From: Chloroflexota bacterium
GTDB taxonomy: Bacteria; Chloroflexota; Dehalococcoidia; UBA2979
Direction: 5' to 3'
DNA: 64,000 nt
Assembly (NCBI GenBank): GCA_947472995.1
Contig: CANJBO010000004.1
Span: forward strand, 34,248-98,247
Part shown: in pieces, positions 1 to 12,479 of the stretch
Layout: the number at the start of each line of letters is the position of its first letter
Numbering within the stretch: the stretch's first letter is position 1
Program-made: the position numbers and the translations under genes
Notes under the pieces: generated by a model
Databases searched by the model: none
What the model was told of the DNA's origin: nothing
Seen by the model: only the letters and a program-made list of their open reading frames with translations

Positions 1-99
1 TCGATGGACGAGACGCCCGCGCCGCCGGCGTTCGAGGCACCCGCGTCCAACGCGCCGGCACGCCCGGAGCAGCGCCACCGCGAGATGCCGCTCAACTAG
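1..99 (+). CDS. C-terminal fragment of a protein truncated by the window edge, Pro/Ala-rich tail
   Basis: Frame 1 is open from base 1 to TAG at 97-99 (…APARPEQRHREMPLN*). Confidence 0.45.
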   Translation, partial: SMDETPAPPAFEAPASNAPARPEQRHREMPLN

Positions 100-158
100 C
101 GGTGCGTGCAGGGCCGCCCTCGACGGCGCGGAAACGCGGCGGGTAGGCTGGTGACGCG

Positions 159-698
159 ATGAGCATCATCTCGCTGAGGCACCTGGACCACCTGATCCAC
201 CGCGATCCGGAGCGGCGTGCGCTGCGCGCGCTCGCGCGTCGCCTCGACCGGCTGCCGGCACGCCGCAGCCCGGACGCCGCGCTCCAGGTGGTGACCGACC
301 TGTCGAAGGATCTGACGACCGCGCGCTACGCCGCGCTGGCGGTCACCGACCGCCACGACCGCACCGAGGGCTTCTACACCGCCGGCGTCGACCCGAAGAT
401 CATGGCGCGGCTGCGCACGCCTCCGCAGGGCCACGGCCCGCTCGGCTCGCTGCGGTACGACGGCAAGCCCGTGCGCTTCGACGACGTGCGCGACCACGCG
501 AAGGCGTTCGGCTTCCCGCCCTCGCACCCGGAGATGCAGCGCCTGTGCGGTGTGGCGATCTGGGCGCGGGGCGAGGTGCGCGGCGCGCTGTACATCGCGG
601 ACCGCACCGACGGCCGCCCGTTCACTGACGACGACGAGGAGACGCTGATCACGCTGGCGGCGCATGCCTCGCACGTTGTCGAGACTGAGTGGTACTAG
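159..698 (+). CDS. GAF-domain protein
   Basis: 179 aa ORF; GAF-like pattern (…VVTDLSKDLTTARYAALAV…GVAIWARGEVRGALYIADRTDGRPFTDDDEETLITLAAHA). Confidence 0.8.
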   Translation: MSIISLRHLDHLIHRDPERRALRALARRLDRLPARRSPDAALQVVTDLSKDLTTARYAALAVTDRHDRTEGFYTAGVDPKIMARLRTPPQGHGPLGSLRYDGKPVRFDDVRDHAKAFGFPPSHPEMQRLCGVAIWARGEVRGALYIADRTDGRPFTDDDEETLITLAAHASHVVETEWY

Positions 699-723
699 CA
701 GGCCGGTACCCGGCGGGGTGGTA

Positions 724-1065
724 CTAGCGGCCGACCTCGGTGCGCTCGACGCGGCGCACCGGCACCAGCTCGGCCTCTTCGAGGACCTGCTCGATCTGCG
801 CGCGGAGGCCGGGGCCGACGTCGGACGCCTGGCAGCGCGGGCAGTTCGGCACCTCGGGCGCGCCGGTGTCGACCAGGGTCACGAGCACGCCGCCCTCGTC
901 GAGGTGGATGCCGCAGATCGTGTCGACGAGCTTCGTGTAGTAGCGGCGCTCTCCGCGCGGCTCGGCGTCGTGCAGGATCACCCAGTGCCAGTCGTCACCG
1001 AAGTCGTCCAGCGCCTTGCCCACGATCCGCATGTCTGACATCTCGTGTGTCCTCGAGGAGTGCAC
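724..1065 (-). CDS. hypothetical protein with a CxxC motif
   Basis: 113 aa ORF with coding-like composition; internal ATG starts possible. Confidence 0.55.
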   Translation of the reverse strand: MHSSRTHEMSDMRIVGKALDDFGDDWHWVILHDAEPRGERRYYTKLVDTICGIHLDEGGVLVTLVDTGAPEVPNCPRCQASDVGPGLRAQIEQVLEEAELVPVRRVERTEVGR

Positions 1066-1080
1066 CCGCGTCCGAGGCGA

Positions 1081-1770
1081 TCAGCGCCCGGTCGCGGCCT
1101 TCAGGTCCACGTCGAAGGCGACCTTCGCGCCGATCTTCACGCCGTTCGCAGCGTACCAGCCGATCGGCGCCTCGACGGCGGCGATGTACGTGCCGCTCGG
1201 CTGGTGGATGTCGAGCGTGTCCGCGCGCATCGAGCGGATGTCGAGCACCGTCATCGAGCGATCCACGAACGCGATGTCGAGGTCGATGTGCGTGTTCTTC
1301 ATCCAGAACCCGACGTTCACGCCGTCCGGGAACGAGAACAGCATCCCGCGTCCCTCGAGGCTGCGGCGGCCGGACAGGCCGATGCTGTACTCGCGCTCCG
1401 GCGGCACCTCGATCGGCAGGGTCACGCTCGTCGCGCCGGACGTGTACGTCGCGTGCTTCAGCGACGCGAGCGGCAGCGCCCCCGTCGAGGCGGTCGGCTC
1501 GGCGGCGGGCGGCGCACCGGGCGCGCTCGTCGGCGACGAGGCGGCCGGGGTCGAGGCGCCGGGGGCCGCGGTCGCGGGCAGCGGGGCGTTGACCGTCGGC
1601 GTGGGCGCGGTCAGCACCGGCGTCCCGCTCGGCGTCGACGTGGGGGCGGGCCGGTTCGAGGCGCACCCCGCGACGAGGAGCGCGACGAGCACCGTCGCAG
1701 TCGCCGCGCTCAGCGCGACCAGCCGGGCGGGGGATCGAGGGGGGGAGATGGGCACGTCCTCATCATGGCA
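1081..1770 (-). CDS. DUF192 family lipoprotein
   Basis: Lipobox-like LLVAGCAS and DUF192 core (GLSGRRSLEGRGMLFSFP…FWMKNTHIDLDIAFVD); the start is uncertain within ORF 1081..1833. Confidence 0.75.
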   Translation of the reverse strand, partial: CHDEDVPISPPRSPARLVALSAATATVLVALLVAGCASNRPAPTSTPSGTPVLTAPTPTVNAPLPATAAPGASTPAASSPTSAPGAPPAAEPTASTGALPLASLKHATYTSGATSVTLPIEVPPEREYSIGLSGRRSLEGRGMLFSFPDGVNVGFWMKNTHIDLDIAFVDRSMTVLDIRSMRADTLDIHQPSGTYIAAVEAPIGWYAANGVKIGAKVAFDVDLKAATGR

Positions 1771-1860
1771 GCGCGTCCGCGCCCCGGCAACGAACGCCGA
1801 GCGCGCCGTCATCACGCGGCGGGACGTTGACAACGACCCGCGCGGCAGGGGAGCCTCGTG

Positions 1861-2619
1861 CCGATGACCACCACACCACCCGGCTCACCCGTCCTCGACC
1901 TCGCGATCCGGCTGTGGCCGTCCGTGCGCGACCGCGGCGCGGTCGACGACCCGAACGACCTCGACACGCTGCTCGCCGCGCAGGGCCAGCCGGGCGCGCC
2001 GGGCGTCGAGGGCGGCGTGCGCCGCACGTTCGCGTGCTTCGCCCCGGACGAGGAGGCGACTTTCGTCCTGCCGACCGGCGAGCGCCCGCGCGACGACGCG
2101 GACGCGCGGCTCATCGCGCACATCCTCGTCACGCGCACGCTGCTCGGCGCGGGGCTGTCGGTGGACCGGCGCGTGCAGGGCGCGGTGGGCGACGCGTACG
2201 CGATGACGTGGGCCGTCCGAGGCGCCTACGACGCCTCGCCGCTCGCGCTCGGCACCTCGCTCTGGCTCGCCGCGGTCGACCCGCAGCAGGGCTCCGACCA
2301 CCCGCTGCCGATCGACTGGAGCGCGCCGTACTACGACGACGCCGAGCGCTGGGACCTCGACTACCGCCTGTTCTCGCACTACGACATCCGCGAGCGGATG
2401 CTCGACTGGATCTCCTTCGCCAGCGTTGCGCCCTCGAGGCATCCCGGCTGCTCCGTGTGGACGCTGGTCGAGCCGCTGATGCGCATCAGCGACGGCCGCG
2501 CGCAGATGGCGCTCGCACTCTTCGGCGACGCCTCAGACGAGTCCGAGGAGGCGATCCCGGCCGCCGCCATGCTCGACCGAGCGCGCATCGCCGCGCTGCT
2601 GCGCGCCTACGTGGCGTAG
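1861..2619 (+). CDS. hypothetical protein
   Basis: ~250 aa ORF, good codon structure, no family recognised. Confidence 0.6.
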   Translation, partial: PMTTTPPGSPVLDLAIRLWPSVRDRGAVDDPNDLDTLLAAQGQPGAPGVEGGVRRTFACFAPDEEATFVLPTGERPRDDADARLIAHILVTRTLLGAGLSVDRRVQGAVGDAYAMTWAVRGAYDASPLALGTSLWLAAVDPQQGSDHPLPIDWSAPYYDDAERWDLDYRLFSHYDIRERMLDWISFASVAPSRHPGCSVWTLVEPLMRISDGRAQMALALFGDASDESEEAIPAAAMLDRARIAALLRAYVA

Positions 2620-2628
2620 GGAGACACG

Positions 2629-3260
2629 ATGACTGCCGAGCGAGCCGAGCCGCGCAGCGTGGGCGTGTTCCTGTTCGACGAGTTCGAGCGCTCGACGTCT
2701 TCGGGCCGGTGCAGATGCTCGGCGCGCTGCGCGATCGGTTCCGCATCGTCATGCTCGGCCCGGAGGCGGACCAGCCGGTGGCGAGCAGCCTTGGTCAGCG
2801 CGTGCTGGCGGATCGCGCGTGGGACGACCCCACGCTGCTCGACATCGTCATGGTGCCGGGCGGGCGCGGGACGCGCGTCGAGGTCACCAACCAGCGGCTG
2901 CTGGACGCCGTGACGCGTCATGCGGAGTCGGCGGAGCTCGTGACGTCCGTGTGCACCGGAGCAGCGATCCTCGCGCGGGCCGGGCTGCTCGACGGCCGGC
3001 GGGCGACGTCCAACAAGCGCGCCTTCGCATGGGTGACGTCACAGGGCCCGAACGTGGAGTGGATCGCCGAGGCGCGCTGGGTCGAGGACGGCAACCGCAT
3101 CACCTCCGGCGGCGTCGCCGCCGGCACCGACATGGCGGTCTACCTGATCGCCCTGCTGCACGATGCCGCGCTGGCCGAGGAGCTCGCCTCGAACCTCGAG
3201 TACCGGTGGAACGCCTCGCCGCTGGACGATCCGTTCGCGGCGTATCAGGGGCTCGTCTAG
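2629..3260 (+). pseudogene. DJ-1/PfpI family protein, frameshifted near the N-terminus (true mutation or sequencing error)
   Basis: MTAERAEPRSVGVFLFDEFE in one frame continues as ALDVFGPVQMLGALRDRF…VTSVCTGAAILARAGLLDGRRATSNKRAF in another; break after base 2688. Confidence 0.75.
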
Positions 3261-3301
3261 TCCTCGACCGTCGATGCCCGGACACAGCGCCCGGACACAC
3301 A

Positions 3302-3330
3302 ACGAGGCCCGGCGGTGAGCCGGGCCTCGT
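3302..3330. terminator. Rho-independent-like hairpin between convergent genes
   Basis: Perfect 12-bp stem ACGAGGCCCGGC/GCCGGGCCTCGT with 5-nt loop. Confidence 0.75.
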
Positions 3331-3365
3331 GCGTGTCTGTGATGCACGGTGCGTGGGCGGCGCGA

Positions 3366-3815
3366 CTAGCGCGGGATGACCTTGTCGGGGTCGTGGTCGA
3401 GGAGCGCGAACGCCTTGATGCGCTCCAGCACGGTCAGCAGCTCGGTGTCATCCGGGCCGGCCTCGTCGGGGATGTGGTAGCCGCCGAAGGCGTCCACGAC
3501 GGCCTTGTGGTCGTCGATCACGAAGTCCGGGATCATCGGCACGCCGAGGCCCTCGAGCTTCGCGTGGTGCTCCTCCAGGGGCTTCACGTAGTAGTTCGTG
3601 ATCAGGTCGTGGAGGTTGTGGCGCTTCATGTCCCACTCGCGGATGCCGACACCAGACCAGATGTAAATCTCGTGCCCGGCTTCCTTGAGCGCCTCGAACA
3701 CGTCGCGCACGTGGTTGCGGAGCGATCCGTTCCACATGATCAGCGTGTTGTCGACGTCGAAGAACACGTTCAGCTGGCGCGGCTTGCGCTCGGTGCTGAC
3801 TTCAGTCTCGGTCAT
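3366..3815 (-). CDS. HAD-like hydrolase
   Basis: NVFFDVDNTLIMWNG motif I; 149 aa. Confidence 0.7.
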   Translation of the reverse strand: MTETEVSTERKPRQLNVFFDVDNTLIMWNGSLRNHVRDVFEALKEAGHEIYIWSGVGIREWDMKRHNLHDLITNYYVKPLEEHHAKLEGLGVPMIPDFVIDDHKAVVDAFGGYHIPDEAGPDDTELLTVLERIKAFALLDHDPDKVIPR

Positions 3816-3982
3816 TGGTGCCTCCGAGGGCGGTGCAGCCGGCGAGGATGGCGGCTGCGTGGCAGGATTCGTGGATCCCCGATGCCCGGGTGACCCCGCT
3901 CCTGCCTCTATCGTACTGCTTCAGGGCGACACATTACACACGGATTCCTCCGCAGTCACGCGCCGCCGCGAGGCGTGGCGGC

Positions 3983-6631
<2,649 letters not shown>

Positions 6632-6655
6632 CTCGATCCCCCGTCCGCCGTCCGC

Positions 6656-7168
6656 CTAGGGCAACGAGTCTACGTAATCGAGGACGAATTGGAGCGCGGC
6701 GTCCGCGGCCTGCCGCTTGTTCTCCTGGCGCGTGCCGGTGAACTGGTGGCGCAGCGCGCGCTCGTAGCCCTCGGCGGCGAGCGCCACGAAGTACATGCCG
6801 GCGGGGCGCAGCGGGTTACCGACGTCGCTGGCGACGCCCGTCTCCGCGATGGCGAGGTCGCTGCGCATCGCCTCGCGCACCCCGCGCGCCAGTGCGAGGA
6901 CGGCCGGCTCGCTCACCGAGCCCTCCGCGAGGAGCATCTCACCGTCCACGCCCAGCAGATCGACCTTCGGCTCCCGCGCGTAGGGGGCGATGCCGCCCAC
7001 GAACACGCGCGAGGCGCCCGGCACGTCGGTCACGAGGTGCCCGATCAGCCCGCCCACGCTGGCCTCGGCGGTCGCGAGGGTGAGGCCGCGCGCGGCAAGC
7101 GCCTCGACGACGCGGGCGGCGAGTTCGCTCGACGGGCCGGGTCGGCCGGGAGGGTCGGGGTCAGGCAC
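6656..7168 (-). CDS. CinA C-terminal domain / nicotinamide-nucleotide amidohydrolase family
   Basis: LTLATAEASVGGLIGHLVTDVPGASRVFVGGI…DLAIAETGVAS; GTG start at 7168 with AGGAG upstream. Confidence 0.85.
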   Translation of the reverse strand: MPDPDPPGRPGPSSELAARVVEALAARGLTLATAEASVGGLIGHLVTDVPGASRVFVGGIAPYAREPKVDLLGVDGEMLLAEGSVSEPAVLALARGVREAMRSDLAIAETGVASDVGNPLRPAGMYFVALAAEGYERALRHQFTGTRQENKRQAADAALQFVLDYVDSLP

Positions 7169-7224
7169 GAGGGCTCCTGCGGGTGCGCGGGCACGGGAGG
7201 TGAGTATCGCGGTGCGGACGTGGC

Positions 7225-7253
7225 TTGTCCTGCGCGGGCGGCGCTCGTAGGCT
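7225..7253 (+). promoter_or_regulatory. sigma70-type promoter with TSS at or near the start codon
   Basis: TTGTCC-N17-TAGGCT, then 9 nt to ATG at 7263. Confidence 0.5.
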
Positions 7254-7262
7254 GGCGGGACG

Positions 7263-8492
7263 ATGAGCGACACCGGCGGCGGCTTTACCGACGAGGCGAT
7301 CGAGGCGCTGCTGGCGCCTGCGATCCGCCGCCTGCCGCCCCCCACCTCGCTCTCCCCGCTGCCGTACGACCTGAACGCCGGCGTCCCCGACCGCGACACG
7401 CTGCCGTGGGAGATCCTGGCCGACGCCGCGCGCGATGCCCTCGCCGAGGATCCCGGCGGCGCCCTCACCTACGGCGGGACGATGGGCTACGAGCCGCTGC
7501 GCGCGTGGATCGCCGCGCGGCAGTCCGCCGAGACCGGCCTCGACGTCACGTCCGCGCACGTCACGCTGACCGCGGGGAGCGCGCAGGGGATCGACAACAT
7601 CGCGGCGGCGTTCATCGCGCCGGGCGATGTCGTCGTCACGGGTGCGCCCACGTACCCCGGCGCGATCCGCACGTTCCGGGCGCGTGGCGCCGTGGTCATC
7701 GACGTGCCGCAGGACGACGACGGGATGATCATGCCGGCGCTGGAGCGCGTGCTGGAGACGCGCCGCATGACCGGCCAGCAGGCCAAGCTCATCTACGTCA
7801 CCGCGAACTACGACAACCCCTCCGGCAGCACGCTGCCGCTCGAGCGGCGCGAGGCGCTGGTCCGCATCGCGCGCGCCCACGGCGTGCTGATCCTCGAGGA
7901 CGACGCGTACACCGGCATCGACCTCGACGGCCCGCCGCCGCGATCGCTGTTCTCGATCGCCGGGGGCAACGGCATCCTGCGCTGCGGCACGTTCTCCAAG
8001 ACGATCGCGACGGGCCTGCGCGTCGGCTGGACCGTCGCCGACCCCGCGATCACGAGGCGCCTCGCGTTCGCGCGCTTCGACAACGGTGCGTCGCCGTTCC
8101 TGCACCGGATGGTGCTGAAGTACCTCGAGTCCGGCGCGTTCGACCCGCACGTGCAGATGCTGTGCGACCTCTATCGCGAGCGACGCGATGTCTGCGCGCA
8201 GGCGCTGATGGACTTCGCCGAGCCGTACGTCACGTTCCGCCGTCCCGCCGGCGGGTTCTTCTTCTGGCTGCACCTCCGGCCCGGCCTGACCGGCCAGGCG
8301 GTGTTCGAGGCGGCCGCGCGGCATGGCGTCGCGGTCACCCCCGGCACCGGCTACTACGCGAACGGGGGCGGCGAGGATCGTGTACGCCTCGTGTTCTCCG
8401 CGTTGCCGCCGGAGGAGCTGCGGATGGCCATCGCGGCGTTCGCGGAGGGGCTGGCGGAGGCCGCCTCGGCGGTGGGCGCGTCCGCGCGGTAG
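7263..8492 (+). CDS. PLP-dependent aminotransferase (class I/II, LysN/MocR-like)
   Basis: LTYGGTMGYEPLR, SAQGIDNIAAAF, YDNPSGSTL, GTFSKTIATGLRVGW. Confidence 0.9.
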   Translation: MSDTGGGFTDEAIEALLAPAIRRLPPPTSLSPLPYDLNAGVPDRDTLPWEILADAARDALAEDPGGALTYGGTMGYEPLRAWIAARQSAETGLDVTSAHVTLTAGSAQGIDNIAAAFIAPGDVVVTGAPTYPGAIRTFRARGAVVIDVPQDDDGMIMPALERVLETRRMTGQQAKLIYVTANYDNPSGSTLPLERREALVRIARAHGVLILEDDAYTGIDLDGPPPRSLFSIAGGNGILRCGTFSKTIATGLRVGWTVADPAITRRLAFARFDNGASPFLHRMVLKYLESGAFDPHVQMLCDLYRERRDVCAQALMDFAEPYVTFRRPAGGFFFWLHLRPGLTGQAVFEAAARHGVAVTPGTGYYANGGGEDRVRLVFSALPPEELRMAIAAFAEGLAEAASAVGASAR

Positions 8493-8513
8493 GAATATCC
8501 ACGCACAAACGTG

Positions 8514-8542
8514 TTGCCGAGCGATTTCACAGAACATAGGAT
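8514..8542 (+). promoter_or_regulatory. sigma70-type promoter upstream of the second aminotransferase
   Basis: TTGCCG-N17-TAGGAT. Confidence 0.45.
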
Positions 8543-8617
8543 GGGCGGATTCCCACGGGATGACCCGCGCGGCGATCCCATCTAGGGACGGGCCGGCGGG
8601 AGTCAGGGGCGGACAAC

Positions 8618-9907
8618 GTGACGGTGGATTCGACCCGTTCGCTCGCCGACGAGGCCGCCCGGCAGTGGGCGGAGCGTGAACTCGACGACATGACGAGCGC
8701 GGCTGCGAAGTACCTCACCACGGGCTCCGCGACCGACTGGGGCATGGCGACTACCATCGAATCGGTCGTCCCGCCGATCACCCTGGGCAGCGGCATCCCC
8801 GACCCCACGACGCTCCCGCGACAGGCGCTGGCCGAGGCGATGGCGCGCGCCGTGGACACGGACGCCCTCGACGACAGTCCGCTGCGCTACGGAGGGCCCG
8901 AGGGCTACGAGCCGCTGCGCGACATCATCGCCCAGCGCTATACACGCGACCGCGGCTTCGCCGTCGGCCCCGAGTACTTCCTCCTCACCAACGGCTCCGC
9001 GGGGGCCATCGATCAGATCTGCGCCGCGTTCGTCACCCCGGGCGACGTGATCATCACCGAGGCGCCCACCTTCTCCGGCACCCTGCGCACCTTTCGCGGC
9101 CACTCCGCCGAGATCGTCCCGATCGACATGGACGAGCACGGCATGGTCGTCGAGGACCTCGAACCGCTGATCGAGCAGCTCACGGCGCAGGGCAAGCGCG
9201 TGAAGCTCATCTACACGATCAGCAACTTCCACAACCCGATGGGCGTCACGCTCTCCCAGCCGCGCCGCGAGGAACTGATCCGCGTCGCCGCGCGCCACGG
9301 CGCGTTCGTCCTCGACGACGACGCGTACGGCGACCTGTACTTCCCCGGCTGGGACCGCCCCCCGGCACTGTCCGCGCTGTCCGAGTGCAACGGCGTGATC
9401 ACCGTCGGCACGTTCTCCAAGATCATCGCGACCGGCCTGCGCGTCGGCTGGATCCACGCGACGCCCGAGGTCCTCGATCGCGTCACGCGCGTCCGCTTCG
9501 AGATGGGCAACAGCCCGCTGCTCCAGAAGATGCTCTACGAGTTCGCGAAGGACGGGCAGCTGGACCGGCACATTGAGTCGATGCGGAAGCTGTACCTGCG
9601 CAAGCTGGACGCGCTCTGCGACTCGCTGCGCGAGCACTGCGAGCCGTACGTGAAGTTCCGCCGCCCGTACGGCGGGTTCTTCCTCTGGGTCGACCTGCTG
9701 GGCGGCCTCGACGGGCGCGAGGTGCAGCAGGCGGCCATCGCCGAGGGGCTGATCGCCGCTGCGGGCTACGGCTTCTTCCCGGACCGCGTCGACCGCGGCG
9801 ACCACATGCGGCTGTCGTTCTCGTGGGTGTCGGAGGAGGAGCTCGTCGAATCGGCGAAGCGCCTCGCGACCGCGTGCGAGAAGCTCTCGGCGCGCACGAC
9901 GGGCTAG
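8618..9907 (+). CDS. PLP-dependent aminotransferase (tandem paralog)
   Basis: LRYGGPEGYEPLRDIIAQRY, NFHNPMGVTLS, GTFSKIIATGLRVGW. Confidence 0.9.
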   Translation: MTVDSTRSLADEAARQWAERELDDMTSAAAKYLTTGSATDWGMATTIESVVPPITLGSGIPDPTTLPRQALAEAMARAVDTDALDDSPLRYGGPEGYEPLRDIIAQRYTRDRGFAVGPEYFLLTNGSAGAIDQICAAFVTPGDVIITEAPTFSGTLRTFRGHSAEIVPIDMDEHGMVVEDLEPLIEQLTAQGKRVKLIYTISNFHNPMGVTLSQPRREELIRVAARHGAFVLDDDAYGDLYFPGWDRPPALSALSECNGVITVGTFSKIIATGLRVGWIHATPEVLDRVTRVRFEMGNSPLLQKMLYEFAKDGQLDRHIESMRKLYLRKLDALCDSLREHCEPYVKFRRPYGGFFLWVDLLGGLDGREVQQAAIAEGLIAAAGYGFFPDRVDRGDHMRLSFSWVSEEELVESAKRLATACEKLSARTTG

Positions 9908-10023
9908 TGGCCCGCGCCGTCGCTTCTCCCGCCATCACATTCGATGTAGCACGACGTACAATCCTCCCGCTCGGCGAGGCGCGCGGCAGCGCGACCGGTG
10001 CCCGGCGAGGGCTGGAGGTGCGT

Positions 10024-10315
10024 CGTGCCTGAACGTCGGATCCCGCGCGCGTTCAATCTCCCGTGGGGCAGCGGCCTCGTCCTCGAGGAAGCGGCGATCG
10101 AGGGCGGCTTGCACGCGCCCTCGATCCAGCTGCTGCGCTACGAGCTCGGCCAGAACAAGGGGCAGACGGCGGTGCGCTTCGCCGCGTACGGGGTGGAGGG
10201 CACGCTGGAGCAGCGGCCCCTGATCGTGAACGAGCGGGAGATCGCCAGCCTCCGCGCGGAGATATCGCGCTCGCCGCGCCTGAAGGCGCTGCTCAAGCGC
10301 CTCGTCGAGGACTAG
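10024..10315 (+). CDS. hypothetical protein
   Basis: ~96 aa ORF, GTG start after GGAGG (gagggctggaggtgcGTG region). Confidence 0.55.
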
Positions 10316-10397
10316 CCGCGCTGCGGGGCGACCGAGGTGACGCGCCGCCGTATCGCGCGAGCCCGTCGCGCCTCTATGCTGCCCGGCGGGGGCACAC

Positions 10398-10868
10398 ATG
10401 ACCGAAATCGAAGACATCCAGCGCGAACTCGCCGATGCACGCGCCGATCTGCTCGACGCGCTCGCGGGCGTGTCGCAGGCCGAGATCGACCGGCGCCCGG
10501 CGGGCGAGATCACCGACGACGAGCAGCGCTGGCCCATCGTCGAGGTGCTCTGGCACATCGGTGTGACCGAGGATCGCTTCCGGCGCACCATCGACCAGGC
10601 GATGGACGAGCGCGAGGTGACCACCGACGCGCCGCGTACGCGCCCGCCGCACATGACGACGCCGCCCTTGCTCCTCGAATGGCTCGACCAGACCCGGCGA
10701 CCGACCGAGGCGCTGCTGCGCCGCATGACCGCGACCGACCTGGCGATCGAGATCCCGCGCCCGGACGGCAGCACGCGCACCCCGGCGCGCTTCCTCGCGA
10801 TCCTGGCCGGTCACGATCGCCAGCACGCGCAGCAGGTGCGCGACCTCCGCGCCCTTGTCGATGCGTGA
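10398..10868 (+). CDS. DinB-superfamily (four-helix) protein
   Basis: Pattern LLDALAGVSQAEIDRRPAGE…WPIVEVLWHIG…GHDRQHAQQVRDLR. Confidence 0.7.
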   Translation: MTEIEDIQRELADARADLLDALAGVSQAEIDRRPAGEITDDEQRWPIVEVLWHIGVTEDRFRRTIDQAMDEREVTTDAPRTRPPHMTTPPLLLEWLDQTRRPTEALLRRMTATDLAIEIPRPDGSTRTPARFLAILAGHDRQHAQQVRDLRALVDA

Positions 10869-10956
10869 TGTAATGATCGAGTGACCGGGACGGTCGGTGG
10901 ACGCCGCGTCACGAGGCAACTCGGAGGCCGTGCGCCTCGTACCGTCAGGTAGCCCC

Positions 10957-11796
10957 ATGCCCTCCCGCCCGCCGCGCGCGGTCACCGCGCTCCGCTCCGC
11001 CATGCTGCTCGTGTTGCTCGCGATCGCCCTCGTCGTGCCCGGGGTGGCGGTGGCCCAGACGCCGACCCCCGGAACGCCCGGCTCGCTCCCCACCGCCCGG
11101 CCCACCGACGCCCCGCCTCAGACGAGGACGCCCGCGCCGCCCGCGAACGGCGACATCGTGTGGGCGTTCGGCTCAGAAGTGCCGCTGGTGGACGGGCGCG
11201 TCGCCGGGGCGCTCGGGACGGCGATGGAGCCGTTCATCCAGGACGGCGTCGCGGCCGGCACGCGCGTCGTGCGCGTCGAGCCACAGGGCGCCGCTGTCGT
11301 GCAGGTCGCGCCCGTCTACCCCGCCGGAGACGTGTCGCTGCTGCTGCGCGCGGCCGGATACGGCAACACGCCCCCCTTCGTCGGCGTCGGCGCGTGTCGC
11401 GTGTGGAGTGCGTCGACGCAGAGCGCGGCCCTCGTGCCGCGACTCGATGCGGCGTTGCGTAAGGCGCTCGGAGCGCTGAACGTCGCGATCGAGCCGTGTG
11501 TCACCACGACGAACCCGGCCGAGGCGCACGTGCTCGCCTGGCGGCACGGCATCGACCCGGCGCCGGCGTTCGCGTTCCGACAGCAGGCCACATTCCTCGA
11601 CGCGCCGGCGCAGCTCGGCGCACCGGCCGTTCCACCAACGCAGCCCGGTGGCATGGGCGGGGGCTTCCCGCGCCCGGCCACCACGGGGACCGCAGGTCCT
11701 GAGACGGCCGGGATGTCGAGCGCAGCGCGGGTGATCCTCGTCATATTCGGCGTGATGATGGTGGTCGGCGGACGGCGGATCACCCGACGCAAGTAG
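10957..11796 (+). CDS. secreted hypothetical protein with C-terminal TM segment
   Basis: N-terminal signal LRSAMLLVLLAIALVVPGVAVAQ, C-terminal hydrophobic segment then RRK. Confidence 0.6.
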   Translation: MPSRPPRAVTALRSAMLLVLLAIALVVPGVAVAQTPTPGTPGSLPTARPTDAPPQTRTPAPPANGDIVWAFGSEVPLVDGRVAGALGTAMEPFIQDGVAAGTRVVRVEPQGAAVVQVAPVYPAGDVSLLLRAAGYGNTPPFVGVGACRVWSASTQSAALVPRLDAALRKALGALNVAIEPCVTTTNPAEAHVLAWRHGIDPAPAFAFRQQATFLDAPAQLGAPAVPPTQPGGMGGGFPRPATTGTAGPETAGMSSAARVILVIFGVMMVVGGRRITRRK

Positions 11797-11808
11797 CGAG
11801 GAGCCCCG

Positions 11809-12432
11809 ATGACCCCACCGCGCCGCACGCCCGTCGAGGCGATTGACCTCGCACAGCGCGTCGCCGAGTACCGCCACGACACCGAGTTCGAGGCCACCGT
11901 CCGCGCGCAGCCGTTCCGCTTCCGCGCCACGTGGGGCCTCTTCTCCCCGCGCGAGGTCGACGAGGGCACCGCGATGCTCCTCGACGCCGTCGAGGTGGCA
12001 CCTGACGCCGACTGCTTCGACCTGGGGTGTGGCTACGGGGCGATCGGGCTGACGCTCGCGCGCCTCGCGCCGCAGGGCGAGACGTGGATGGTCGACCGCG
12101 ACTTCGTGGCGGTGGACTACGCGCAGCGCAACGCCGAGGCCAATCGCGTGACCAACGCCCGCGCGCTGCTCTCCAACGGCTTCGACGCCGTCCCCGCCGA
12201 CCGCCGCTTCGACCTCGTCGCCTCGAACCTGCCGGCGAAGGTCGGCAACGAGTTGCTGACGCTGCTGATCGCGGACGCCCACGCGCACCTCAACCCCGGC
12301 GGGCGGCTGGTCGTCGTCACGATCTCGGGGATGCGCCGGTTCATCGAGCGCACCTTCGAGGAGGTGTTCGGGAACTACGAGAAGGCGAAGCAGGGCCGCC
12401 AGCACACCGTGGGCATCGCCACGCGCGTGTAG
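11809..12432 (+). CDS. class I SAM-dependent methyltransferase (RsmC-like)
   Basis: DCFDLGCGYGAIGLTLARLAP and LVASNLPAKVG (NPP-like). Confidence 0.8.
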   Translation: MTPPRRTPVEAIDLAQRVAEYRHDTEFEATVRAQPFRFRATWGLFSPREVDEGTAMLLDAVEVAPDADCFDLGCGYGAIGLTLARLAPQGETWMVDRDFVAVDYAQRNAEANRVTNARALLSNGFDAVPADRRFDLVASNLPAKVGNELLTLLIADAHAHLNPGGRLVVVTISGMRRFIERTFEEVFGNYEKAKQGRQHTVGIATRV

Positions 12433-12479
12433 CCCGCGCCGCGATGCGCGAATGGCACCCGCGTCCTAGACTGCGGCAC

